The translations under genes were made by a program, and so were the position numbers. A model generated the notes under the pieces. The model was not told the DNA's origin. It made no database searches and worked only from the letters and a program-made list of their open reading frames with translations. 64,000 nucleotides of DNA from Hungatella_A sp034142505. GTDB taxonomy: Bacteria > Bacillota > Clostridia > Lachnospirales > Lachnospiraceae. Below are positions 52,226 through 60,047 of this stretch, in pieces (position 1 is the first letter of the stretch; each line of letters starts with the position of its first letter). The stretch lies in NCBI GenBank assembly GCA_034142505.1, contig JAWZDV010000095.1, forward strand, positions 1 through 64,000, read 5' to 3'.

Positions 52226-53047
52226 TTACAGTCCGCCCAGCCAGGTCTTAGCAAGTCCAACCCAGCTCTGGCAGCTCGGAATATTCAAACCGGCGTACTG
52301 TCCATGCCCGGACGTCTCCTCATTGGCCAGAGATGAGCCGTGGCCGCCATGGGGATAGATATGCAGTTCAAAATTTACGCCCTCCCTGCGAAGAGCCGAC
52401 GCCAGCAGCATGCTGTTCTCCACCGGCACCGTCGCGTCCTCATAGGTATGCCAGATAAATGCCGGCACCGTATCCGCCGTCACGTGAAGTTCCAGCGACA
52501 CCTTCTGCCGCTCCTCCTCAGATGCCTCTTCCCCCAGCAGGTTGTCGATGGAACCCTGATGGGCAAATTCTCCCGCCGTGATCACCGGATATCCCAGCAG
52601 CATGGCCGACGGCCGAATCTCCAATGCCGTCCTCCCGATGGCCTGGTACACAAACTCCTGATTCCAGAACACACCCAGACTGCAGGCCAAATGTCCCGCC
52701 GCCGAGAAGCCGCAGACCACAATCCGGTCCGGGTCCACCAGCCAGTCGTCGCTGTGCTCCCGAAGGACAGCCACCGCCTTTGCCAGTTCCATCAAAGAAG
52801 TGGGGAAACGGCTGGGTGCCACACTGTAATCCAGGAGAAATCCATGATATCCCATCGCCAGAAACTGCATAATCACCGGCTCACTCTCCCGGTCCGACCG
52901 CCTTGCATACGCGCCGCCCGGACACACAATCACCGCCGGTCTCTTCTTCCCAGGCGCCACACTCACCTCATCAAGCAGATAACTATTCAGAACCGCCGGT
53001 CCTTCCACCTGACCCGGCACAGTAATCTCCATCTTTTCGTATCTCAT
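52226..53047 (-). CDS. Alpha/beta-hydrolase esterase (BD-FAE/acetyl-esterase-like)
   Basis: Hydrolase of 273 residues. VIVCPGGAYARRSDRESEPV forms the oxyanion-hole region, the nucleophile elbow is GFSAAGH (~120), the Asp is probably in HTYEDATVPVENS, and the His in YPHGGHGSSLA. This is the pattern of the carbohydrate-acetyl-esterase/BD-FAE group. There is no signal peptide. Substrate unknown. The ATG at 53047 is preferred over 53062 because GAGGGTGAG is correctly spaced. Confidence 0.87.
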   Translation of the reverse strand: MRYEKMEITVPGQVEGPAVLNSYLLDEVSVAPGKKRPAVIVCPGGAYARRSDRESEPVIMQFLAMGYHGFLLDYSVAPSRFPTSLMELAKAVAVLREHSDDWLVDPDRIVVCGFSAAGHLACSLGVFWNQEFVYQAIGRTALEIRPSAMLLGYPVITAGEFAHQGSIDNLLGEEASEEERQKVSLELHVTADTVPAFIWHTYEDATVPVENSMLLASALRREGVNFELHIYPHGGHGSSLANEETSGHGQYAGLNIPSCQSWVGLAKTWLGGL

Positions 53048-53094
53048 CTTTCTCACCCTCAATTCTCATATTTTGCTTGTTTCAGCCTTACCTC

Positions 53095-54300
53095 TCAACA
53101 CCATTTCGCCAGAATCTCATCCAGCAGCCGGCCGGCCACCTCATCCTTGCTCATCTTTTCCAGTTCCAGTTCCCCGTCCTTGGTAATAATCGTCACCACA
53201 TTGGTATCCGTTCCAAATCCGGCGCCGTCCACCTTCAAGTTGTTGGCCACGATCATATCCAGGTTTTTCCTCTCCAGCTTCTCCCTGGAATTCTCCAGCA
53301 TATTCTGGGTCTCCATGGAAAAGCCGCACAGAAACTGCCCGGCCCTCTTGTGGGCGCCCAGAAACCCAAGAATGTCGTCGGTCCGCTCCAGTTCCACAGA
53401 CAGTTCCCCGTCCTTCTTCTTCATCTTCTCATCCGCCACCTGCTTTGGCCGGTAATCCGCCACCGCGGCCGCCTTGATGATGATGTCCTGTTCCCCGCTG
53501 ACCGCTGTCACCGCTTCATACATCTGCTTCGCACTCTCCACCGGCACCAGCCTGGCAAACCGGGGCGCATCTATCGATACCGGTCCGCTGACCAGCGTCA
53601 CCTCCGCTCCCCGCAGGGACGCCATCTTCGCAATCGCATACCCCATCTTCCCGGTGGAATGATTGGTGATAAACCGCACCGGATCGATGGCTTCCCTCGT
53701 CGGCCCGGCCGTCACCAGCACCTTCTTCCCCACCAGATCCTTCTTATATCCCACTGCCTTCACAAGGTAATCAAGCAGCACCTCCGGCTCCGGCATCTTC
53801 CCGGCTCCGGTATCTCCGCAGGCCAAATATCCCACCGCCGGTTTGATCACTTCCATCCCATACGCCTCACAGCGTTTTAAATTGTCCTGCAGAATGGGAT
53901 TCTCATACATATGGGTATTCATGGCCGGCGCGATGATCTTATGGCACCCACAGGCCAAAAATGTGGTCGTCAGCATATCATCCGCGATCCCATGGCATAT
54001 CTTCCCAATCACATTCGCCGAGGCCGGCGCGATGAGAAATACATCCGCCCGCTTCGCCAGCGACACATGCTCCACACTGTACTCAAAATTCCGGTCAAAG
54101 GTATCCACCAGACATTTCTTCCCCGTCAGACTCTCAAATGTCACCGGGGTGATAAACTCCGTGGCGTTCTTCGTCATGATTACTTCCACATCTGCATGCA
54201 TTTTTTTGAGCATACTGGCTAATCCTGCTATCTTATAAGCGGCAATACTTCCGGTCACCCCAAGCACCACCGTCTTCCCTTCCAACGCTGATCCAAACAA
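53095..54300 (-). CDS. coaBC: Bifunctional phosphopantothenoylcysteine decarboxylase / phosphopantothenate-cysteine ligase
   Basis: Two-step coenzyme A enzyme of 401 residues. The N-terminal CoaC flavodomain has LGVTGSIAAYK, the active-site region PASANVIGKICHGIADD, AMNTHMYENP and the mobile-flap Cys in GYLACGDTGAGKMPEP. The C-terminal CoaB domain has TAGPTREAIDPVRFITNHSTGKMG and IIKAAAVADYRPK. I chose the TTG at 54300 because AGGAGG lies six bases upstream; the ATG at 54318 has no site and would put that sequence inside the coding region. It is divergent from coaX, another CoA-pathway gene. Confidence 0.95.
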   Translation of the reverse strand: MFGSALEGKTVVLGVTGSIAAYKIAGLASMLKKMHADVEVIMTKNATEFITPVTFESLTGKKCLVDTFDRNFEYSVEHVSLAKRADVFLIAPASANVIGKICHGIADDMLTTTFLACGCHKIIAPAMNTHMYENPILQDNLKRCEAYGMEVIKPAVGYLACGDTGAGKMPEPEVLLDYLVKAVGYKKDLVGKKVLVTAGPTREAIDPVRFITNHSTGKMGYAIAKMASLRGAEVTLVSGPVSIDAPRFARLVPVESAKQMYEAVTAVSGEQDIIIKAAAVADYRPKQVADEKMKKKDGELSVELERTDDILGFLGAHKRAGQFLCGFSMETQNMLENSREKLERKNLDMIVANNLKVDGAGFGTDTNVVTIITKDGELELEKMSKDEVAGRLLDEILAKWC

Positions 54301-54309
54301 ACTAGTTCC

Positions 54310-54355
54310 TCCTATCATACGCTTTCGTTGTATTTACGCCCAAAATATGATAGGA
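54310..54355. promoter_or_regulatory. Inverted repeat between coaBC and coaX
   Basis: Perfect ten-base arms TCCTATCATA (54310-54319) and TATGATAGGA (54346-54355) are separated by 26 bases in the divergent control region. They may contain a -10 element for coaX (TATGAT) and could be an operator for a shared regulator. No regulator is identified. Confidence 0.6.
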
Positions 54356-54393
54356 TTATAACACAATTTACCCGCAATGGAAAGGAGTCACTT

Positions 54394-55158
54394 ATGATTT
54401 TAGCATTGGATATGGGCAACACCAACATCGTGGTCGGCGGGATTGACAACGAGAAAACTTATTTTGTGGAACGCATCACGACGGACCACATCAAGACATC
54501 GCTGGAATACGCCGTCAGCATTAAAAATATACTGGAAATCCATCACATTGATTCGTCTGAGATTGAGGGCGCCATCGTATCCTCCGTGGTACCGCCATTA
54601 AATGCCACCCTCTCCTCCGCCATCAAAAAAATCCTGGGCTTCCGTCCCAAGCTGGTGGGCTCCGGAATGAAGACCGGGCTGAACATCAATATGGACAATC
54701 CAAAGACCGTGGGCAGCGATTTGATCGTCGGCGCCGTAGCCGCCATCAAGGAATATCCCTGTCCCCTCATCATCATCGATATGGGCACCGCCACCACCAT
54801 CTGCTGCGTGGATGCAGGCGGCAGCTACATCGGCGGCATCATTTATCCGGGACTCAAGATCTCCCTAGAGACCTTGTCCAGCCGCACCGCCCAGCTGCCC
54901 AACATCAGCCTGGACATTCCCCCGCGCGTCATCGGCAAAAATACCATCGACTGTATGCGCAGCGGCATCATGTACGGCAATGCTGGGATGCTAGACGGCG
55001 TAATCGACCGGATGGAGGAAGAGCTCGGACAAAAAGCCACAATTCTGGCTACCGGCGGCCTCTCCCGCTTCATCGCTCCACTATGCAGACATACCATTAT
55101 ATACGAAGAAGATTTGATGTTAAAGGGGTTACTGATCCTTTATAATAAAAATAAATAG
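54394..55158 (+). CDS. coaX: Type III pantothenate kinase
   Basis: First enzyme of CoA synthesis, 254 residues. ASKHA-fold motifs are LALDMGNTNIVVGG (phosphate 1), GSDLIVGAVAAIKE, IIDMGTATTICCVD (phosphate 2) and GGIIYPGLKIS, with GNAGMLDGVIDRME downstream, all matching the CoaX family. The ATG at 54394 has AAAGGAG six bases upstream; the frame is open to 54328 without a site. It is divergent from coaBC and is followed by sigG on the same strand. Confidence 0.96.
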   Translation: MILALDMGNTNIVVGGIDNEKTYFVERITTDHIKTSLEYAVSIKNILEIHHIDSSEIEGAIVSSVVPPLNATLSSAIKKILGFRPKLVGSGMKTGLNINMDNPKTVGSDLIVGAVAAIKEYPCPLIIIDMGTATTICCVDAGGSYIGGIIYPGLKISLETLSSRTAQLPNISLDIPPRVIGKNTIDCMRSGIMYGNAGMLDGVIDRMEEELGQKATILATGGLSRFIAPLCRHTIIYEEDLMLKGLLILYNKNK

Positions 55159-55208
55159 ACGCCAAAAACTGGCAGAGAAAATTAATTACCCAATCGTATA
55201 AAAGCCAT

Positions 55209-55261
55209 CCATTACGTGCATCATTCCTTTATATCCAAAAAGAATGATGTGGAGGTAATGG
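55209..55261 (+). promoter_or_regulatory. Leader hairpin overlapping the sigG ribosome site
   Basis: CCATTAC (55209-55215) pairs with GTAATGG (55255-55261), and CATCATTC (55219-55226) with GAATGATG (55242-55249). The Shine-Dalgarno GGAGG (55251-55255) lies in the internal loop between the two helices, eight bases before the sigG ATG. The fold could restrain sigG translation. Confidence 0.75.
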
Positions 55262-55263
55262 AC

Positions 55264-56040
55264 ATGTCAATATACAAAGTAGAAATCTGCGGGGTTAACA
55301 CTTCAAAGCTCCCACTTCTGAGCAACGAGGAGAAAGAAATCCTCTTCAAACGCATCCAGAACGGAGACCAGGAAGCCCGGGAACAATACATTAAGGGCAA
55401 CTTGAGACTGGTTCTCAGCGTCATCCAGCGATTCTCCAACAGCAATGAAAATGTGGATGATCTGTTCCAGATTGGCTGCATCGGCCTGATCAAAGCCATC
55501 GACAACTTCGATATCACCCAGAATGTACGGTTCTCAACCTACGCGGTTCCTATGATCCTGGGTGAGGTGCGCCGTTACTTACGGGATAATAATTCCATCC
55601 GCGTCAGCCGTTCCCTGCGCGACACCGCCTACAAGGCCATCTATGCCAAAGAAGCTCTGACCCGCAAAAATCTCCGGGACCCGTCCATCATGGAGATCGC
55701 AGACGAGATCGGCATGAGCAAGGAGGAGATCACCTACGCTTTAGATGCCATCCAGACCCCGGTCAGCCTCTACGAGCCGGTCTTCACCGACGGCGGCGAT
55801 CCGCTCTATGTCATGGACCAGATCAGCGACAAGAAGAACTTAGAGGAAAACTGGGTGGAGGATCTCTCCCTGAGTGAGGCCATGAAGCGCCTCCCCGAGC
55901 GGGAACGCCACATTATCGACATGCGCTTCTTCGAGGGCAAGACCCAGACCGAGGTGGCCGAGGAAGTCGGCATCAGCCAGGCCCAGGTCAGCCGCCTGGA
56001 GAAAAATGCATTAAAATCCATGAGAAATTATTTAAGTTAA
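55264..56040 (+). CDS. sigG: RNA polymerase sporulation sigma factor SigG
   Basis: Late forespore sigma factor of 258 residues. The N terminus KVEICGVNTSKLPLLSNEEK is diagnostic for SigG. Region 2 (NLRLVLSVIQRFSNSNENVDDLFQIG and FSTYAVPMILGEVRRYLRDN), region 3 and region 4 (ERERHIIDMRFFEGKTQTEVAEEVGISQAQVSRLEK) are complete. The ATG at 55264 has GGAGG eight bases upstream; the GTG at 55216 lies within the leader hairpin and is less likely. In B. subtilis sigG lies next to spoIIGA-sigE on the same strand; here it is convergent with sigE. Confidence 0.97.
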   Translation: MSIYKVEICGVNTSKLPLLSNEEKEILFKRIQNGDQEAREQYIKGNLRLVLSVIQRFSNSNENVDDLFQIGCIGLIKAIDNFDITQNVRFSTYAVPMILGEVRRYLRDNNSIRVSRSLRDTAYKAIYAKEALTRKNLRDPSIMEIADEIGMSKEEITYALDAIQTPVSLYEPVFTDGGDPLYVMDQISDKKNLEENWVEDLSLSEAMKRLPERERHIIDMRFFEGKTQTEVAEEVGISQAQVSRLEKNALKSMRNYLS

Positions 56041-56065
56041 CTTCCAATTCCTCACATAAAAAGCC

Positions 56066-56097
56066 GAGAGGACCTGCTTATCACACCAGGTCCTCTC
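56066..56097. terminator. Bidirectional terminator between sigG and sigE
   Basis: GAGAGGACCTG (56066-56076) pairs with CAGGTCCTCTC (56087-56097). A T-rich run follows on the plus strand and a UUUUU run on the minus strand, so it can serve both convergent genes. Confidence 0.9.
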
Positions 56098-56118
56098 TTT
56101 CTTTTTCCCTATCAAACT

Positions 56119-56859
56119 TTATTCAAACCGCACGATCTCTTTTTTCAGCCGCTTCATGATCTTCTTCTCCAGCCTGGAGATATAGGACTGGGAGATTCCA
56201 AGCAGATCCGCCACTTCCTTCTGCGTCATCTCATCCCCGTCCGCATTGGTCAGCCCGAACCGCAGCTCCACAATCCGCTTCTCCCTGGGACTTAACCGGT
56301 CGATAGCCGAATTTAACAGACTCCGCTCCGTCTCGTGCTCCAGATTCCGGTAGATAATGTCCTCATCCGTCCCCAGAATATCCGACAGCAGCAGTTCGTT
56401 GCCGTCCCAGTCCACATTTAACGGCTCATCGATGGAAACCTCCATCTTCGTCTTGTTATTCCGGCGCAGGTACATGAGAATCTCATTTTCAATACACCGG
56501 GACGCGTAGGTGGCCAGCTTGATGTTCTTCTCCGGATTGAAGGTGTTGATGGCCTTGATAAGACCGATGGTACCGATGGAAATCAAATCCTCCACACCGA
56601 CGCTGGTATTGTCAAACTTCTTGGCTATGTACACCACCAGCCTCAAATTGTGCTCAATTAAGGTGGATTTTGCCTCTCCTTCCTCCTCCGTTCCGAGGCG
56701 CTCGATCATCTTCGCCTCCTCCTCGCTGCAAAGGGGCGCCGGCAGAATGTCCGCTCCACCGATATAGTGAACCTCCCCCTGCTTCTGAAACAGCATCGTC
56801 TTGAAGCTGGGTACGGATTTAAACTGAAAACGATTTGGTATGGATACTTTAATCACCAC
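56119..56859 (-). CDS. sigE: RNA polymerase sporulation sigma factor SigE
   Basis: Early mother-cell sigma factor of 246 residues. A pro-sequence of about 27 residues precedes the EVHYIGGADILPAPL boundary where SpoIIGA is expected to cut. Region 2 (NLRLVVYIAKKFDNTSVGVEDLISIG, LATYASRCIENEILMYLRR) and region 4 (SPREKRIVELRFGLTNADGDEMTQKEVADLLGISQSYISRLEK) are intact. The start is GTG at 56859, with AGGAGG eight bases upstream. It lies 15 bases downstream of spoIIGA. Confidence 0.97.
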   Translation of the reverse strand: MVIKVSIPNRFQFKSVPSFKTMLFQKQGEVHYIGGADILPAPLCSEEEAKMIERLGTEEEGEAKSTLIEHNLRLVVYIAKKFDNTSVGVEDLISIGTIGLIKAINTFNPEKNIKLATYASRCIENEILMYLRRNNKTKMEVSIDEPLNVDWDGNELLLSDILGTDEDIIYRNLEHETERSLLNSAIDRLSPREKRIVELRFGLTNADGDEMTQKEVADLLGISQSYISRLEKKIMKRLKKEIVRFE

Positions 56860-56874
56860 TTGTAATTCCTCCTT

Positions 56875-57702
56875 CTAGTCCTGTTCTTCATGAAGCAGAA
56901 TCTCATAACTTCCGTCCCGGCACACCGGCTTTGGTGAAACCGCAATCAGCGGTCTTATGATGATCCGCTCTTCCTGTTCTTTCTTGATGACCATGGAATC
57001 CAAAAAGATTCCCGGCATCATTCCCTCCTCTGTTCCAACGGTGTGAAACGGGATCAATCGTAAGGGATCTCCCTCCGTGTACAGTTCCTGCCAGACTCTC
57101 TCCGACACCACGTGCACACTTTTTTTGCTCACCGGCTCATACAGCCGGTTTCCCGTATCCAGAAGCCCGATGGCTTTCGAGCTTTTCCCTCCCCGGATAC
57201 AGGTCACTTCATACAAGCTGCTCTTCTCTCTTCGCACCTCCGTTACGGTAATCCAGAGATATTTAAGACCAAACACCGCCGAAGCGGCCAGCAGCGCCAA
57301 TATGACAAGGGGCATTCCCTCCATGGGTTCACCCCGAATAAGTTGTTCTACATAGTACCCAATCCTCGTATGCTGGTATAGGGCGGTCATCATTCCCCCA
57401 AGAGCCGCACTCACCAGGTACAGCCCAAACAACCCCTTTAACAATTCCCGGACTCCCTTCGTGTGAAGCGCCACCTTCACCATCAGGCTTCCTGCCAGCA
57501 GCAGACTGGATATCATCTGTATCCCCGGCGAAAACACCGGGTACACCGCCAGAATGCAGCTCCAAAACGCCCCCAGAGCGCCCGCAAGAACGATTCTTAA
57601 GATCGACGTCCGCACCTTAAGAATCGTCTTTAGGAGCCATAAAACCACAACATCCATGGCCATATTTACAAAAAACACAACATCTATGTATAAGTAATAC
57701 AA
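56875..57702 (-). CDS. spoIIGA: Sigma-E processing peptidase SpoIIGA
   Basis: Membrane aspartic protease of about 275 residues that activates pro-SigE. Five hydrophobic segments fill the N-terminal half (IDVVFFVNMAMDVVVLWLL and following). The protease half has the catalytic GLLDTGNRLYEPVSKKSVHVV motif (~165) and LIPFHTVGTEEGMMPG. I chose the TTG at 57702 because GAGG is well spaced before it and the protein then begins with the family's YYLYIDVVF. The ATG at 57729 lies too close to the promoter's expected start site. Confidence 0.93.
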   Translation of the reverse strand: MYYLYIDVVFFVNMAMDVVVLWLLKTILKVRTSILRIVLAGALGAFWSCILAVYPVFSPGIQMISSLLLAGSLMVKVALHTKGVRELLKGLFGLYLVSAALGGMMTALYQHTRIGYYVEQLIRGEPMEGMPLVILALLAASAVFGLKYLWITVTEVRREKSSLYEVTCIRGGKSSKAIGLLDTGNRLYEPVSKKSVHVVSERVWQELYTEGDPLRLIPFHTVGTEEGMMPGIFLDSMVIKKEQEERIIIRPLIAVSPKPVCRDGSYEILLHEEQD

Positions 57703-57736
57703 TCTGCCTCGCCCCACCCCCTGTCTCATGAAGAAT

Positions 57737-57769
57737 ATTATAGCCAGTTCGCCCTTCGAAATTTGTCAA
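57737..57769 (-). promoter_or_regulatory. spoIIGA-sigE promoter with 21-base spacer and Spo0A-like boxes
   Basis: TTGACA (57764-57769) and TATAAT (57737-57742) on the minus strand are 21 bases apart, too far for normal sigma-A use but typical of Spo0A-activated spoIIG promoters. The spacer holds TTTCGAA (57755-57761) and GGGCGAA (57748-57754), one and two mismatches from the 0A box TGTCGAA. Confidence 0.7.
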
Positions 57770-57855
57770 ACCAGCTACCAAAAACCTGTTTTTTTATCGG
57801 GAAAATCTGTCAGAACATGACAAAGAATTGCGCAATATTACGATATTTAAGACAC

Positions 57856-57906
57856 AAAAAGTCTGCCACAACGACTTAATCATCTAAGTCATCCTTGTGG
57901 CAGACT
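57856..57906 (-). terminator. Intrinsic terminator of ftsZ
   Basis: Twelve-base arms AGTCTGCCACAA and TTGTGGCAGACT (57860-57871, 57895-57906) enclose a second helix GACTTA/TAAGTC, followed by UUUUU on the minus strand (57856-57860). Confidence 0.9.
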
Positions 57907-57922
57907 CGGGAATTCAACCATC

Positions 57923-59146
57923 TTATCTCTTATTCTTCAAGAAGTCCGGAATATTAATCTGTACATCTCTCTGTGCCGGCCGGTATGCTCCCTGGCCTGG
58001 GTTCACAGACGGGTTCGGAGTCGGAGCGGTATAAGCCGGCTGATGCGGCTGTGCGTATCCACCCTGCTGCGGCGCATAACCGCCCTGGGGATGCTGGCTG
58101 TGTGGAACGGACGCGGCCTGCTCCTTCACAGGTGCGGACGGCTGCTTAAAGCTGTTGAAGCCATTCATCGCTTTCCCCACCGGAGTTGCGGCGCTGTGGC
58201 TGTCCAAACCGGTTGCAATCACCGTAATGCTGGCTTCATCCTGGGCTGTCTCATCATACATCGCGCCAAAGATAATGTTGGCATCGTCTCCAGCCAGTTC
58301 CTGTACGTAGCTGGCGGCCTCGTTGGCCTCAATCAGGCTGATGTCACCGGAAATATTGATAATCACGTGAGACGCGCCCTCGATGGTGGTCTCAAGCAGC
58401 GGGCTGGATACCGCCTGCTTCACAGCCTCAACGGCCTTCTCGTCACCCTTGGCGTGGCCGATACCGATATGGGCAATACCCTTGTCCACCATAACGGTCT
58501 GCACGTCGGCAAAATCCAGGTTGATCAGACCCGGAACATTGATTAAGTCCGTAATCCCCTGCACTGCCTGCTGAAGCACCTCATCCGCCTTCTTTAACGC
58601 GTCAGGCATGGTGGTTCTCCGGTCTACAATCTCAAGCAGCTTGTCATTGGGAATGACAATCAGCGTGTCAACGCTCTCTTTTAAACGCTCAATTCCTGCT
58701 ACCGCATTGGTCATACGGGTCTTGGCCTCGAAACGGAACGGTTTTGTCACAACACCAACCGTCAGAATGCCCATATCTCTCGCAATTTTTGCAACGACAG
58801 GAGCCGCACCGGTCCCGGTACCTCCGCCCATACCACAGGTCACGAATACCATGTCGGCGCCCTTGATGGCCTGAGCCAGCTCCTCAGAGCTCTCTTCCGC
58901 CGCCTTCTCGCCGATCTCAGGCTTTGCGCCCGCGCCCAGTCCCTTGGTCAGCTTCTCTCCAATCTGCATAGCCGTAGGAGCCTTACAGAACTGTAACGCC
59001 TGCTTGTCCGTGTTGATACCGATGAACTCGACCCCTGCGATGTTCTCGTCAATCATGCGGTTTACCGCGTTATTGCCTGCACCGCCTACTCCTATTACTA
59101 TGATTCTGGCCGCGTTCTCAGCCTCATTTATCTTAATCTCCAGCAA
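57923..59146 (-). CDS. ftsZ: Cell division protein FtsZ
   Basis: Tubulin-like GTPase of 407 residues that forms the Z ring. The GTP-binding signature CGMGGGTGTGAAPV (~105) and GVGGAGNNAVNRM (~20) are intact, with the T7 catalytic loop NLDFADVQTVM (~205). A ~65-residue Pro/Gln/Gly-rich linker leads to the C-terminal partner-binding peptide INIPDFLKNKR. The start is TTG at 59146, with AAGGAGG eight bases upstream. Two candidate promoters lie in the 139-base gap before it. No ftsA lies next to it. Confidence 0.98.
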   Translation of the reverse strand: MLEIKINEAENAARIIVIGVGGAGNNAVNRMIDENIAGVEFIGINTDKQALQFCKAPTAMQIGEKLTKGLGAGAKPEIGEKAAEESSEELAQAIKGADMVFVTCGMGGGTGTGAAPVVAKIARDMGILTVGVVTKPFRFEAKTRMTNAVAGIERLKESVDTLIVIPNDKLLEIVDRRTTMPDALKKADEVLQQAVQGITDLINVPGLINLDFADVQTVMVDKGIAHIGIGHAKGDEKAVEAVKQAVSSPLLETTIEGASHVIINISGDISLIEANEAASYVQELAGDDANIIFGAMYDETAQDEASITVIATGLDSHSAATPVGKAMNGFNSFKQPSAPVKEQAASVPHSQHPQGGYAPQQGGYAQPHQPAYTAPTPNPSVNPGQGAYRPAQRDVQINIPDFLKNKR

Positions 59147-59177
59147 GATGATATCCTCCTTTAATCTTTGAATCCCT

Positions 59178-59206
59178 CTTCTATCATCATCGACAAGTTA
59201 TGTCAA
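59178..59206 (-). promoter_or_regulatory. ftsZ proximal promoter with Spo0A-like box
   Basis: TTGACA (59201-59206) and TAGAAG (59178-59183) on the minus strand, 17 bases apart. The spacer contains TTGTCGA (59190-59196), close to a Spo0A box. Confidence 0.6.
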
Positions 59207-59248
59207 CTATATCTGTATGTACCAGCAGAAAAAACTAGTCTACCTAAT

Positions 59249-59277
59249 ACTATATTTTATTTCTCTCAAAATATCAA
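59249..59277 (-). promoter_or_regulatory. ftsZ distal promoter
   Basis: TTGATA (59272-59277) and TATAGT (59249-59254) on the minus strand with a 17-base spacer, starting directly after the ftsQ stop. Confidence 0.65.
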
Positions 59278-59285
59278 CCACTTTT

Positions 59286-60023
59286 TTAATAATTTTGTAA
59301 CTTCTTTTTGAATGTGTAAGCCATATTGCCATTTGACTCCACATAGGTATCCAGATAAAGGGTGCCGGCAAGCCCGGAAAGCTTCGGAAGCATGTCCGAA
59401 AGCTCTGCTACTTTCCCGTTGATCCCGGTGCTGCTGCCCATCACCACCTCAATCTCCCCCATATATAAGGAAACTTCTCCCATGGAATTATAATGAATTT
59501 TGTCAACCTGAAGCTGGTAAACCGACAAAATCTGGGTCAGATTGAGAATTTCCTCAAATATGGAAGTATTTTCCACCGGAAGAGGCTGATGCAGGACGAT
59601 ATGCCCGAAACGGAGTCCGTCGATCATGGGAATATCGTCCAGTTTTTCGTTGGCGCTCTCCACGATGATACCGTCCTTATCAAAATACATGTAACTCCCC
59701 ATGTAGGATACATACCCCACTACGCTCTTCTCGTAGACAATCACTTCCACCGTCGAGGGCCCCTGAAACTCCAGCTTATAGTCCTCCACAAAGGGAATCT
59801 GCTGGTGCTTCGCAAACCGGTCCTTGAAATAGCAGTATATGCTGTTGGTATCCCACCGCTTCTTAAACAGCATCTTCGTCATCTCCTCATCCGTATAGCG
59901 GGTGGTTCCGGTGACGTGTACGGTGGTTACATTAAAAGAAAAAAACAGGATGCCGGCCACCAGTAGGACGGCGGCGGCAATCCATAGCTTTATATGCGGG
60001 CGTTTCCCGGATGTCTTTATCAT
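59286..60023 (-). CDS. ftsQ: Cell division protein FtsQ/DivIB
   Basis: Bitopic division protein of 245 residues. A short basic N terminus and one membrane helix (~12-30, LWIAAAVLLVAGILFFSFNV) precede the POTRA domain (VTTVHVTGTTRYTDEEMTKMLF) and the FtsQ beta domain (LEFQGPSTVEVIVYEKSVVGYVSYMGSYMYFDKDGIIV). It stabilises the FtsB-FtsL-FtsW-FtsI complex. Sequence conservation is low in this family; position between murA and ftsZ supports the call. Confidence 0.9.
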   Translation of the reverse strand: MIKTSGKRPHIKLWIAAAVLLVAGILFFSFNVTTVHVTGTTRYTDEEMTKMLFKKRWDTNSIYCYFKDRFAKHQQIPFVEDYKLEFQGPSTVEVIVYEKSVVGYVSYMGSYMYFDKDGIIVESANEKLDDIPMIDGLRFGHIVLHQPLPVENTSIFEEILNLTQILSVYQLQVDKIHYNSMGEVSLYMGEIEVVMGSSTGINGKVAELSDMLPKLSGLAGTLYLDTYVESNGNMAYTFKKKLQNY

Positions 60024-60047
60024 AGGCTCTCCTAAATCGTATCCTTA

